Origin: G965276765 sp965276765
Lineage (GTDB): Bacteria; Actinomycetota; Acidimicrobiia; Acidimicrobiales; Palsa-688
Length of the DNA stretch: 64,000 bases
NCBI GenBank assembly: GCA_965276765.1
Contig: OZ255627.1
Span: 1,302,001-1,366,000 of the forward strand
Reading direction: 5' to 3'
The notes under the pieces were generated by a model. That model worked only from the letters and a program-made list of their open reading frames with translations, had not been told where the DNA came from and did no database searches. The position numbers were made by a program, and so were the translations under genes. Positions within the stretch are counted from its first letter, which is position 1. Each line of letters begins with the position of its first letter. Below are positions 1 through 9,214 of this stretch, one piece after another.

Positions 1-1
1 C

Positions 2-1390
2 AACCGTGAACGGGTGCCGGAGCGGGTCGTGCACGCCAAGGGCGGCGGCGCGTTCGGTGAGTTCGTCGTAACCGAGGACGTGAGCCAGTACACGAAAGCC
101 GACTTCCTGCAGCCCGGTAAAAGGACCGAGATGCTGGCCCGTTTTTCGTCGGTCGCGCCCGAGATGGGCGGAGCCGACACGCAGCGCGACCCGCGCGGGT
201 TTGCTCTGAAGTTCTACACCGAGCAGGGTAATTACGACCTGGTGGGCAACAACACACCGGTTTTCTTCGTCAAGGACCCGATGAAATTTCAGGATTTCAT
301 TCGCAGCCAGAAGCGGTTGCCCGACTCAGGTCTTCGCAGCAACGACATGCAGTGGGATTTCTGGACGCTCTCGCCTGAGACCGCCCACCAGGTCACTTGG
401 TTGATGGGCGACCGTGGCCTGCCCCGGACTTGGCGGCACATGAACGGGTATGGGTCGCACACCTTCCAGTGGATCAACGCCGCCGGGAAGAAAATCTGGG
501 TCAAATACACCTTCAAGACCGACCAAGGTAACGAATTCCTGACCCAGCATGAGGGCGACGTCCTCGGTGGCACCTCACCGGATCACCATCGTCAGGACCT
601 GTTCGGTTCGATCGCGGCGGGGGACTTCCCGTCCTGGACGATGTATGTGCAGATCATGGCGACGGGCGACGCCGACGGCTACCGGTTCAATCCGTTCGAT
701 CTCACGAAGGTTTGGCCACACGGGGACTACCCGTTGATCAAGGTCGGCACCATGACCCTCAACCGCAACCCGGAGAACCACTTCGCCCAAATCGAGCAGA
801 GTTCCTTCGAGCCTTCCAACTTTGTTCCAGGTATCGCCACTAGCCCGGACAAGATGCTGCTCGGTCGGCTGTTCTCCTATCCCGACGCCCACCGATATCG
901 CATCGGCGCGAACTACATGCAACTACCGGTAAACGCCCCCAAAGCCCAGGTGAACTCCTTCTCCAAAGAGGGGGCCATGCGCTACACCTACAACGATCCG
1001 AGCATCCCGGTCTACGCGCCCAACTCGCATGGCGGTCCCGCCGCAGACGCCGCGACCTACGATGACGGAGCGGGCTGGTCTGCCGGTGGTGACATGGTGC
1101 GCTCGCCCTACGTCCAACACGCCGAGGATGACGACTGGGGTCAGGCGGCCACCATGGTCCGCGAGGTCCTCGACGATGAAGCCCGGGCCCGGCTGGTGAG
1201 CAATATCAGCGGCCACCTCCTCAACGGGGTCACCGAGCCGGTCCTGGAACGGGTCTTCCAGTACTGGTCCAACGTCGACGCCGACCTCGCCAAGAAGGTC
1301 GAAGAAGCCGTCCGTTCCGAACAAAGCGCCGAAGCTCCCACGACCGGGCAGAGCCCGACCGCCCCTGGCTCACAAGCCGCCAAAGTCTGA
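2..1390 (+). CDS. Catalase, monofunctional heme type (5' end outside window)
   Basis: Breaks down hydrogen peroxide to water and oxygen in the cytoplasm. The frame is open to the left edge (NRERVPERVVHAKG), so the true start lies before the window and only the first few dozen residues are missing. Visible family marks are the distal His in VVHAKG, the RDPRGFALKFYT segment, the catalytic Asn in GNNTPVFF, and the proximal heme Tyr in RLFSYPDAHRYRIG. The length left (about 460 residues) fits a small-subunit catalase; there is no C-terminal flavodoxin-like domain. The C-terminal 20 residues are Ala/Thr/Pro rich. No partner gene is visible downstream, where the sequence turns into a broken integrase. 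Small-subunit clade is inferred from length. Confidence 0.96.
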   Translation, partial: NRERVPERVVHAKGGGAFGEFVVTEDVSQYTKADFLQPGKRTEMLARFSSVAPEMGGADTQRDPRGFALKFYTEQGNYDLVGNNTPVFFVKDPMKFQDFIRSQKRLPDSGLRSNDMQWDFWTLSPETAHQVTWLMGDRGLPRTWRHMNGYGSHTFQWINAAGKKIWVKYTFKTDQGNEFLTQHEGDVLGGTSPDHHRQDLFGSIAAGDFPSWTMYVQIMATGDADGYRFNPFDLTKVWPHGDYPLIKVGTMTLNRNPENHFAQIEQSSFEPSNFVPGIATSPDKMLLGRLFSYPDAHRYRIGANYMQLPVNAPKAQVNSFSKEGAMRYTYNDPSIPVYAPNSHGGPAADAATYDDGAGWSAGGDMVRSPYVQHAEDDDWGQAATMVREVLDDEARARLVSNISGHLLNGVTEPVLERVFQYWSNVDADLAKKVEEAVRSEQSAEAPTTGQSPTAPGSQAAKV

Positions 1391-1646
1391 TCGGCCACCG
1401 TGTGGGGGACGCCGGAGGAACCCGCGTACGCCCACCCCTGGCACTTGCGATGTTCGAAGGCGCTAGCGGCCCGGGTCGAATGCGTGCATCGGTCGTCCCG
1501 CAAGCGGAACGGCCAGCGTCGAGTATGGGAGCCTCGATGAGCGATCCAGTTGCCCGTATGCCGATCCTTGGCCAGGGAACGGGCTGTCTTCCTGCAGGTC
1601 GTGATCCCTACAGGAGTCGGACCGGCCTCCGGCTGCACACTCGGGT
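1391..1646. other. Intergenic stretch between catalase and integrase remnant
   Basis: No convincing gene is seen. Short open frames here have no family resemblance. This stretch may contain the decayed N-terminal part of the integrase that follows, because the recognisable integrase sequence begins abruptly with its core-binding domain. Confidence 0.4.
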
Positions 1647-2139
1647 GTGGGACGCCAAGCGCCGAGCCGCCCTCCCCAAGTCACCACGACCCGGTCCTTG
1701 ACGGCGGACACGACGGCCGAAACGACCACCGTGCCGACTTTGGCCGAGTGGGCACCGATCTGGCTCGTCGAGGCCACAGCGCACCTCAGGGCGTCAAGCA
1801 AGGCACGAGCCGAGAGCACCATGCGGTCCCAGCTCCTCCCCGCATTCGGGGACCGGCATCTCGACACGATCACCACGGCCGACGTCAGGTGGTGGACCGC
1901 CAACCTGGTTGCGGAAGGGCTGGCCCCGACAACGGTCACCAGGCTCCTGCGGGTCCTCGGCTCGTGCTTGCAAGTAGCGGCGGACGACGGGATCATCCCG
2001 GCCAACCCCGGCGAGGGGCCTCAGACCACCTCAAGCTCAGCGCTACGAGCAGCGCTTCCTGACACCCGACGAGGTGGCACGGCTGGCCGATGCGATCGAC
2101 CCGGCCTACCGGGGGCTCGTGTGGTCGTTAGCTCGCTGA
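1647..2139 (+). pseudogene. Tyrosine integrase remnant, frameshifted and truncated at tRNA-Arg
   Basis: A phage-type integrase core-binding domain is readable (PTLAEWAPIWLVEATAHLR, then ADVRWWTANLVAEGLAPTTV and DDGIIPANP). Near 2010 the frame changes by one: the next frame continues with RGLRPPQAQRYEQRFLTPDE and VARLADAIDPAYRGLVWSLA, the expected start of the catalytic domain, then stops at 2137-2139. The Arg, His-x-x-Arg and Tyr catalytic boxes are absent. The break lies 12 bp before the 3' end of a tRNA-Arg gene, the usual target of such enzymes, so this is the leftover of an integrated element. It cannot be active. Confidence 0.85.
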
Positions 2140-2151
2140 CCTGGGGTTCCG

Positions 2152-2227
2152 TGGTGCGCTCGGAGGGATTCGAACCCCCAACCTTCTGATCCGTAGTCAG
2201 ATGCTCTATCCGTTGAGCTACGAGCGC
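2152..2227 (-). tRNA. tRNA-Arg (anticodon ACG)
   Basis: Read on the minus strand, the acceptor stem GCGCTCG pairs with CGAGCGC, followed by discriminator A and an encoded CCA. The anticodon loop is CTACGGA, giving anticodon ACG. The T arm GGGGGTTCGAATCCCTC is standard. The 3' end faces the integrase remnant, so this gene is a likely old insertion site. Confidence 0.95.
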
Positions 2228-2284
2228 AGGTGGCCCGACAAGTGTACTGGGTCAACGAAACGCCGGCATCGGCGACAGGAACGC

Positions 2285-5200
2285 CTACTTGTCGTAGGTG
2301 AACGTGTCGCTGGTGTTGACCGGGCTCTTGGGATACACCTTGGTGCTCTCGCTCTGGAGGGTGACGACCCGGACGTTGACCTTGCTGCCGGCCGACCCAG
2401 AGGGGGCGGTAACCGTGAACGATGTGGTGCTGCCCACGTCGGACGGCGAGCCGGTGGAGGTGAAGCGCGTGGTCTCCTTCGTTCCGAAGTACACGGCCTT
2501 CAAGAAGCCGAGGCTGACGCCGCGGACCGTGACCCGGGTGCCTCCGCCGGCCGGACCGGTCCTCGGCGAGACCGAGCTGACCCTCGGATCGCCGGTCGGG
2601 AAGTAGGTGAAGGTAGCGCCCGTGGTCGTGACCGAGCAGGTCGTGGCGTCGCAGACGTGGACGCTGTCGATCCCGGCCGGCGCGGCCGGCGTCTTCAACG
2701 TGATCTCGGTGTTGCTGACCACGTGCAGGGTCGATGTGCTCGTCCTCGTATAGCCACGCCTGGGGTCGGTGAACACGACCGTCCCTGCCGCGGCGAGGCC
2801 GTCGCCGTGGATGGTCAGGCTCGTTCCCCCCGTCGTCGGGCCGGCGTCATAGCGGGTGGACGTCACCGACGACACCGAGGGAACGGGAGCGTAGAGCACG
2901 GTCGCGGCGTTGCTCGGGTTCACCGTCGTGGAGGCCAAGTTGGCGCTGTTGGGGCTGGCGAGGGTCTGCACGAACAAAGGCACCGACCTGATCGTCGTCG
3001 ACGCCGGTTGCGCGGGCAGCACCACCTTGAGCTCGGTGCCGCTCACGTAGGTGTAGCTGTAGTCCTCGGATGTGTACTGGCTCGCGGGGCCGACGTCGAC
3101 CCATTCCAAGCCGAGGATGCCGAGACCCCGACCGTTGATCGTCTCGATCGTCGTGCCGTCCGAGCTGGCGTACCTGGTGCCATCGGCGCCGGCGGGCCGG
3201 GCCGTGACCGAGGTGATGGTCGGCGTGGGCAGGTAGTCGTACTCGGTCGGCCCCGGCGCCAGCTCGCAGTCACATCCGGCCGGCAGCACCGGCACCTGGA
3301 GCGGCCCGACGTTGTAGGCACCCGTCAGCGGGGTGGAGATGGTTCCCGCCGGGCTCGTGCCTGCCGACGTGGTGACCCTGACTTGGACCTGGCACACGTC
3401 GGTCGTCGGATTTGTGGCTTGCGCGCACACGGTCGCGCCCGAGTAGGCGGGGACCTGCACGGTCAGCTGACGATCGTTCACGACGGTCACGTCATTCCCC
3501 GACACGCCTCCAAACGTGACGGCGGTTGCGCCCGTGAGGCCCGACCCGTAGACGGTGACGGTGTTGAGGCCCGCCTCGTTTCCTCCCGACGCTCCGACGC
3601 CGTCGACCTCGGGCGCGCCGGCGGCGGCGTTGGGGTCGGTGACGACGAGCCGGGACGCCGCTCCCGGCGCACTGGTCGTGCCGTTGGTGAGCGAGACGAG
3701 TACCTGGTAGTCGCCGTTGCCGTCGATCGGGCTGTTGCCGGCGGCGCCGGCGAGGACCGATGCGGCCGGCACCGTGAGGCTGAGGGTCGTCGCCCCCGTC
3801 ACGTGTACGTAGGCGGCCGGCACCTGGTAGGTCCCGATCTGGACCCCGGAGACGTCCGACGCCCCCGACGTCGACTCGAACCCGCTGCCCGTGACCGTCA
3901 CCTGAGCGCCGCCGGCCCCGGACACGACGGGCGGCTGGACCGCGCTCACCGTCGGCCGGGCCGCCGCCGTTCCGCCTCCGGTGGGCGTCGCCGCCTGGCA
4001 CAGGTAATACGCGAGTCCGTCGCCACCACCGGGCGCGGTGATCTGAGGCGTGCCGAGACCCGACGCCGTGTCGTAGCCGGCCGTGGCAGGGAACAGGCCG
4101 CCGTTGACGCTCAGGTCGTCGTTGTTGCCGCTCGTGACGTCGGTGAACGACGCCTTGTACTCGGATGGCACCGAGGCCACGGCGTAGAGGAGGGGGTTGG
4201 CGAATCCGACCCCGCCGGTCGTGCCGCAGGCCTCGGACGCGTCGGTATCGGCCAGCATCGCGGCCCAGAGCGGAGCGGCCGCCGACGTACCGCCGACGGT
4301 TCCCCACTGACCCTGGTAGTAGACGGTGATGGCGCCGGTGTTCTCGTCGGCGTTGGCGCTCACGTCGGGGACCTCGCGACACGCCGCCGCGCCCGAGGCC
4401 GCCGTCTGGCAGAAGTCGTTGCCGGCCCGCTGCTCGGCCTCGGCGACGATGGTGGCGTTGTCGATACCGGGCACCTTGGACGCAGACTGCCACGACGGTG
4501 CGGCCCAGGTCCCCGAGATCCCGCCGCCGCCCCCGCCGCCGTCGGCACCGTCGTTCCACACCTTCTCCTTCGGCGGGAGAGTCGCGTCGGTGGTCGTGGT
4601 CCCGCCGGCCGACACGACGAAGGGCTGGCTGCCGGGGTCGTCGACGGAGAGATAGGGCTCCGTCTTGGTCGGGCCCGACTCGGCGCAGTCGTCTGACCCG
4701 TCGTCTCCGGAGGCCGCGAATACCGTCTGACCCTGGGCCGCGGCCTGCTCGAAGATGGTGTTCTCGACCTGCTGGGTGCCCGGGTCGACCTGCTGGAGGG
4801 CCAGCTCACAGAAGCCCCACGAGGTGCTGACCGTCTTGGCCGTGTCGGCATTGACGATGGTGTTGTACTCGTCGAGCGACCCGTATTCGGTGTTGGGCGC
4901 CTCGTAGACATGGATGGCCGCCCCCGGCGCGATGGCCGAGATGTTCTGGATGTCAAGGGACGCCTCGCCGTAGCCGTACCCCGGCTGCTCGCCCCCGTCG
5001 ACGGGAACGGTCGTCAGCCGCGACAGCATCGACGCCGCGGCGCTGGCCCCGAAGTAGCACTGGTCGAAGGCGGATATGTCGGAGCGGGCGTAGGGCTCGA
5101 GCTCGAAGATGGCGACCGTCTGCCCCGCCCCGGTGTCGCCGGCCGAGTAGAGGCCATTGACGCCGTAGGCGTTGGCGATCTGGGTGTCGGTGAGACCGCC

Positions 5201-6046
5201 GTAGCGCTTGGCCGTGGCGGTCGCCGCCGAGCAGGCCGACGGTCCGCCGCTCGCGGCTTTGCTCGATGTCGCCGGAGCCGCCGCCTTGGCGTACCGAGCG
5301 TTCCCGTGGTGCACGATCCGCGCCCCGCCGACGCCCTCGGGGTGGGCCTGGACGACGTTGTCGAGGCCCACGACGGCCTGCACCGCCGGTGCGATCGAGG
5401 CGGGGAGGGTGATCGGGCCTGCGGTCGCGGTCACGGCGCGCCCGCTCGCCAGCCGGTACGAATCGAGGTGGGTGCCGAAGGCGGCGCCGGCGGCGCCTGC
5501 CGACCCGGTGAACTTCACGAGCAACCGGTTGGACGAGACCGACGCGATCTTGAGGCCGGCGGCGTGCAGCTGGGACTCGACGCCGGCCACGGTGGTCGGG
5601 CTGGGACCGAAGCGCGCCGCGAAGGCTCCGGGTGCCAGGTACCGGTGGTACACGGCCGAGCCGGGGGTCGACACCCCGGTGGCGTAGGCAGTGAGGGCGG
5701 CGGCGTTGCGGGGGCGGAGAGCCACGGCGCCGGAGACCGAACGAGCGGCCGGCACCGTCCCGGTCCCCTGCGTTCCTGAGGGCAGCGTGGGACGGGCCTG
5801 GACGACCCGGCGGGTGGCGGAGCTCGAGGCGGTGGTGTTCGAAACGGCGGGGGTCGAGGCCGTCCTCGCCGCCACCGACGGGGCGGCAGCGGCGACCTGG
5901 CCGAGGACGGGGCTACCGACGGCGAGACCCACAAGGGCGAAGCCGCCGAGCGTCGCCCGCACGGCGCGGCGGCCGTCCCTGCCGATGTGGCGCCGGAGAT
6001 GCCCAACTCCCTGTCCCCCGGCCTGACCCTGTCGTGCGTGGTTCAT
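2285..6046 (-). CDS. Secreted S53 (sedolisin/kumamolisin) serine-carboxyl peptidase with C-terminal IPT/TIG repeats
   Basis: Predicted exported acid protease of about 1250 residues. The start chosen (MNHARQGQAGG) has a GAGGG box about ten bases upstream. An Arg-rich segment and a hydrophobic stretch (ATLGGFALVGLAVGSPVLG) form a long signal peptide. Next come a prodomain with HRYLAPGAFAARFGP, and the catalytic domain with Glu/Asp in GEASLDIQ, the oxyanion Asp in AASGDDGSDD, and the nucleophile in GGTSAAAPLWAA. The Ca-site region is DVTSGNND followed by DTASGLGTPQ. The last ~550 residues hold several immunoglobulin-like IPT/TIG repeats (for example VSSVSPRTGPAGGGTRVTV), likely surface or substrate binding modules. 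The family cleaves proteins at low pH. It is monocistronic as far as can be seen. Confidence 0.93.
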   Translation of the reverse strand: MNHARQGQAGGQGVGHLRRHIGRDGRRAVRATLGGFALVGLAVGSPVLGQVAAAAPSVAARTASTPAVSNTTASSSATRRVVQARPTLPSGTQGTGTVPAARSVSGAVALRPRNAAALTAYATGVSTPGSAVYHRYLAPGAFAARFGPSPTTVAGVESQLHAAGLKIASVSSNRLLVKFTGSAGAAGAAFGTHLDSYRLASGRAVTATAGPITLPASIAPAVQAVVGLDNVVQAHPEGVGGARIVHHGNARYAKAAAPATSSKAASGGPSACSAATATAKRYGGLTDTQIANAYGVNGLYSAGDTGAGQTVAIFELEPYARSDISAFDQCYFGASAAASMLSRLTTVPVDGGEQPGYGYGEASLDIQNISAIAPGAAIHVYEAPNTEYGSLDEYNTIVNADTAKTVSTSWGFCELALQQVDPGTQQVENTIFEQAAAQGQTVFAASGDDGSDDCAESGPTKTEPYLSVDDPGSQPFVVSAGGTTTTDATLPPKEKVWNDGADGGGGGGGISGTWAAPSWQSASKVPGIDNATIVAEAEQRAGNDFCQTAASGAAACREVPDVSANADENTGAITVYYQGQWGTVGGTSAAAPLWAAMLADTDASEACGTTGGVGFANPLLYAVASVPSEYKASFTDVTSGNNDDLSVNGGLFPATAGYDTASGLGTPQITAPGGGDGLAYYLCQAATPTGGGTAAARPTVSAVQPPVVSGAGGAQVTVTGSGFESTSGASDVSGVQIGTYQVPAAYVHVTGATTLSLTVPAASVLAGAAGNSPIDGNGDYQVLVSLTNGTTSAPGAASRLVVTDPNAAAGAPEVDGVGASGGNEAGLNTVTVYGSGLTGATAVTFGGVSGNDVTVVNDRQLTVQVPAYSGATVCAQATNPTTDVCQVQVRVTTSAGTSPAGTISTPLTGAYNVGPLQVPVLPAGCDCELAPGPTEYDYLPTPTITSVTARPAGADGTRYASSDGTTIETINGRGLGILGLEWVDVGPASQYTSEDYSYTYVSGTELKVVLPAQPASTTIRSVPLFVQTLASPNSANLASTTVNPSNAATVLYAPVPSVSSVTSTRYDAGPTTGGTSLTIHGDGLAAAGTVVFTDPRRGYTRTSTSTLHVVSNTEITLKTPAAPAGIDSVHVCDATTCSVTTTGATFTYFPTGDPRVSSVSPRTGPAGGGTRVTVRGVSLGFLKAVYFGTKETTRFTSTGSPSDVGSTTSFTVTAPSGSAGSKVNVRVVTLQSESTKVYPKSPVNTSDTFTYDK

Positions 6047-6271
6047 CCCGACCATCCCTCACCGATTCGACCGTGGCGCACCGTAGCCGACCGACGCCCA
6101 CCCCGATGGCGTCTCTGGGCGCGATGAGACGACGGTCCCGGCCGCACGCGGGCGCACCTGGACGACGACGGTGCCGGCGAACTGCGCCCGCGTTGACCGT
6201 CGGCCACCCAGAACGTCGGATAGCCGCACCAAAGCCGGTCGGCGTTCAGGTCGGCGGTCGGCGGTCGGCGT

Positions 6272-7417
6272 TCAGGTCGACGGAGGCGTGGACGGCTTCG
6301 TCGTCGTGGTCGTCGCACCCGTCTTGGTCGTCGTCGTGGATCCCTTGGCCTTCGACTTGGGCGGCGCCGGCGGCGTTGACGTCGTGGTCGTGGTGGAGCT
6401 CGAGGTGGGCGACGGCATCGTGAAGACCAGTCGCCGGTTGACCGCCGGCGTCGGACTTCCCTTCTGTGGGCTCACCGTGACGGTCAGGGTGACGGGCACA
6501 CCGATGCGCGGTGCGAGCGCTCCGAGGGCGACGGTCGTGTCCGAGCCGGCGGCGAGGGAGGGAATGACGGTGGTCGCCGATGCCGTCCCCGTCGAGGCCG
6601 AGATCGCCGCCTTGACGTCGAGGTTGTCGGCGGGCTGGTTGCCGACGTTGCCGACGACGACCGTGACCTGCAGATGGGTCCCGGGCGCAAGGGTCTCGGT
6701 CGTACCGCGCGACCCGCCGACGGGACCGGGCGCGGTGGCGAGTGAGACGACCCGCAAGCGGTGGACGGCCGCCAGGCTGATGCGGCTATGGAGGCCGGCC
6801 AGCCAGACCTGGAGTTTGGCCGGGGCGTAGAGGGCCGAAGACGAGTCTGTCAGCCACACCGACGCCGGCGCTCCCCCCACCGAGGACGGCAGCCGCTTCG
6901 TGAACAGGCTGTACGCCTCGTCGGCGATCTCGAGCTGAGACACCGCCGCAGTGATCTGGCGCTGCGCACCGGAGCTCGTCGCCGTCGTTGTCGGCGATGC
7001 CAGCTGGGTCCTGACCGCGGCGGCGATGGCAGCGGCCGCCTGGCTGCGAACCAGCAGCGACGTCTGCAGCAGCCCGGCGGAGCCGGCGAGCGAGTTGGGT
7101 GCCGTGAGCTTCAGGTACGACTCGTATGTCCGCTTCGTGCCGTTGACCATGGCGTTCAGATCGGTGCTCGCCGTCGCCGGCACCAGCTTCGCCGACGACG
7201 ACGATCGGAAGCCTTCCAGCTCCCGGCCCGACACGTTGGACTGACCGATGAGCGGCAGGACGCGGTCGACCCACTCCTGACCGGACAGCTGCCGGACAGG
7301 TGCCTGGGAGCGGGACTTGATGGACGCGTCGACGAGAAGCACAAGCAAGGTGAGCACCAAGCCAACGATGATCCACCGTCGCCCGCCACCCCTTCGGGAG
7401 CGGCCAGCAAGCGCCAT
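6272..7417 (-). CDS. Membrane-anchored protein with Thr-rich C-terminal tail, function unknown
   Basis: No family is recognised. One N-terminal transmembrane helix (WIIVGLVLTLLVLLVDASI, residues ~14-33) follows a short Arg/Gly-rich stretch, so the rest is probably outside the membrane. Residues 45-215 look helical with Ala-rich segments. Residues ~225-330 look like a beta-sandwich of the kind that follows ARNDs in envelope proteins (VTVVVGNVGNQPADNLDVKA). The tail, from about residue 330, is a Thr/Ser/Pro/Lys linker such as TTTTTTKPSTPPST. A role in the cell envelope is inferred only from the topology. Confidence 0.75.
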   Translation of the reverse strand: MALAGRSRRGGGRRWIIVGLVLTLLVLLVDASIKSRSQAPVRQLSGQEWVDRVLPLIGQSNVSGRELEGFRSSSSAKLVPATASTDLNAMVNGTKRTYESYLKLTAPNSLAGSAGLLQTSLLVRSQAAAAIAAAVRTQLASPTTTATSSGAQRQITAAVSQLEIADEAYSLFTKRLPSSVGGAPASVWLTDSSSALYAPAKLQVWLAGLHSRISLAAVHRLRVVSLATAPGPVGGSRGTTETLAPGTHLQVTVVVGNVGNQPADNLDVKAAISASTGTASATTVIPSLAAGSDTTVALGALAPRIGVPVTLTVTVSPQKGSPTPAVNRRLVFTMPSPTSSSTTTTTSTPPAPPKSKAKGSTTTTKTGATTTTTKPSTPPST

Positions 7418-7512
7418 CGGGCCACAGCGTAGCCAGCGAAATCGGCCGCCAGCCGTCGCCCGAGCCCCCGGCCGGCGCCGCTAGTCGACGCGGGGCTGGC
7501 AGGCTGGCGGTC

Positions 7513-8439
7513 ATGCACTATCGCCAACTCGGCCGCTCCGGTCTTCAGGTCTCGACCGTCGGGCTCGGCTGCAACAACTTCGGTGGGCGCATCGACCTCG
7601 ACGCCTCACGCCGAGTGATCGACGCCGCCATCGACGCCGGGATCAACCTCTTCGACACCGCCGACACCTACGGCAACCGCGGCGGCTCCGAGACGATCAT
7701 CGGACAGTCGATCGGCACCCGCAGGGACCAGGTGGTGCTCGCCACCAAGTGGGGTTCCGACATGGGCGTCGGCAGTGGGTTCGCCCTCGGCTCGAGGCGC
7801 TACATCCGCATGGCCGTCGAGGCCAGCCTCCGGCGACTGCAGACCGATTACATCGACCTCTACCAGCTGCACAAGCCCGACCCGCTTACGCCGGTCTCCG
7901 AGACCCTCGCCGCCCTCGACGAGCTGGTCCACGAGGGCAAGATTCGCTATGTCGGTTCGTCCAACTTCGCCGCCTGGCAGGTCGCCGACGCCGAATGGAC
8001 GGCTCGTGGGCTCGGTGTGGAGCGGTTCATCTCGGCGCAGAACCACTACAGCCTGCTCGAGCGCGACGCCGAGAAGGAGCTGCTCGGAGCGTGCGAGCAC
8101 TTCGGGGTGGGTGTCCTCCCGTTCTTCCCGCTGGCCAACGGGCTCCTGACCGGCAAGTACCGCCGCGACCAGGCCATGCCGGAGGGGACGAGGCTCGCCG
8201 GCCGCCCGATCGACGAAGGGACCTATGACCGCCTCGAGACCCTCGAGGGATTCGCCAAGGAGCGGGGCCATGCCCTCGTCGATCTGGCCTTCGCCGGCCT
8301 GCTCGCCCGTCCTGCCGTCTCCTCGGTCATCGCCGGCGCGACGCGGCCCCAGCAGGTGGCCACCAACGTGTCGGCCGGCGACTGGGTTCTCGAGCCCGAC
8401 GACGTGACGACGCTCGACGAGATCCTCGACAGGACCTAG
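7513..8439 (+). CDS. Aldo/keto reductase
   Basis: NADPH-dependent oxidoreductase of the aldo/keto reductase barrel fold, 308 residues, close to the family length. The catalytic tetrad is visible: Asp and Tyr in FDTADTYGN, Lys in LATKWGSD, and His in LYQLHKPD. The C-terminal cofactor segment SSVIAGATRPQQVATNV is typical for the YdhF/Tas-like branch. It is divergently transcribed from the membrane protein to its left; the substrate is not predictable from sequence. Confidence 0.95.
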   Translation: MHYRQLGRSGLQVSTVGLGCNNFGGRIDLDASRRVIDAAIDAGINLFDTADTYGNRGGSETIIGQSIGTRRDQVVLATKWGSDMGVGSGFALGSRRYIRMAVEASLRRLQTDYIDLYQLHKPDPLTPVSETLAALDELVHEGKIRYVGSSNFAAWQVADAEWTARGLGVERFISAQNHYSLLERDAEKELLGACEHFGVGVLPFFPLANGLLTGKYRRDQAMPEGTRLAGRPIDEGTYDRLETLEGFAKERGHALVDLAFAGLLARPAVSSVIAGATRPQQVATNVSAGDWVLEPDDVTTLDEILDRT

Positions 8440-8462
8440 CCAAAGGACGCCCGGCGAAGGAG

Positions 8463-9161
8463 CTACAGGTCGGCGGTGAGCAGCTTGATGACGGCGTCGG
8501 TGTCGCTCAGGTCGCCGAGCACGGCGTCGGCGCCGAGGGCGCCCAGGTCGGCGAGCGACGTGTGGCCCGTGGCCACGAGCAGGCAGTGCGCGCCCGCCGC
8601 CGCGGCGCAGTCCAGGTCTCTTGGCGTATCGCCGATGACCCACACTGCGTCGGGTTGGAGCCTGACCTCGCGCTGTTCGGCCAGGCGGCCCATGGCCACG
8701 GGGACCAGCTCGTTTCGTTCGTGGTGGTCGCTGCCGTAGGCGCCGATCTCGAGGTCGAGCCACCGGTCGAGCCCGAAGGCGGACAGCTTGATCACCGCGT
8801 TGGGGGCGATGTTGCCGGTGAGCACGCTGTTGAACAGTCGGTCGTCTCCCGCCAGCCGCTCGAGCACCTCGGCCACGCCCGGGCAGACGGTGCCGACGGT
8901 CGCCAACTCGCCGGCCCTGTCGGCCAGCCGGCGCTCCAGGCTCCGCAAGACGGCCACGACGGTCTCGTCGAGCTCGGGGACCTCCATCTGGCGCAGATAC
9001 TCGCGCACGATCTGGGGATCGGTCTTGCCGCTCGTGGCGATCTGGCCTTCGGGGCGCCGCCCTATGGCCGCCTCGATGGCCTCGTCGAAGACGCTCATGC
9101 CGAGCCCGGCGGCCCTGATCAGGGTTCCGTCGATGTCCCAGAGCAGCAGTCGACTTCGCAC
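8463..9161 (-). CDS. HAD-superfamily hydrolase, phosphoglycolate phosphatase-like
   Basis: Small-molecule phosphatase of 232 residues. HAD motif I is LLWDIDGTLI at the N terminus with the nucleophile Asp, motif II is SVLTGN, and motifs III/IV lie in VWVIGDTPRDLDCAAAAG. A helical cap domain of the C1 type sits between motifs I and II. The start is GTG. It is convergent with the aldo/keto reductase gene and divergent from pgi. Phosphoglycolate is only one possible substrate. Confidence 0.92.
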   Translation of the reverse strand: MRSRLLLWDIDGTLIRAAGLGMSVFDEAIEAAIGRRPEGQIATSGKTDPQIVREYLRQMEVPELDETVVAVLRSLERRLADRAGELATVGTVCPGVAEVLERLAGDDRLFNSVLTGNIAPNAVIKLSAFGLDRWLDLEIGAYGSDHHERNELVPVAMGRLAEQREVRLQPDAVWVIGDTPRDLDCAAAAGAHCLLVATGHTSLADLGALGADAVLGDLSDTDAVIKLLTADL

Positions 9162-9214
9162 CCCGCCACGCTACCGACTGGCGGTGGCGTCGTCGGGGAC
9201 GGCGAGATAGAACG

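Noticed and set aside
2201..4696. An 831-codon open frame on the plus strand
   Set aside because: It runs antisense to the S53 peptidase, is composed of Arg/Gly/Ala-rich shadow sequence and has no family pattern.
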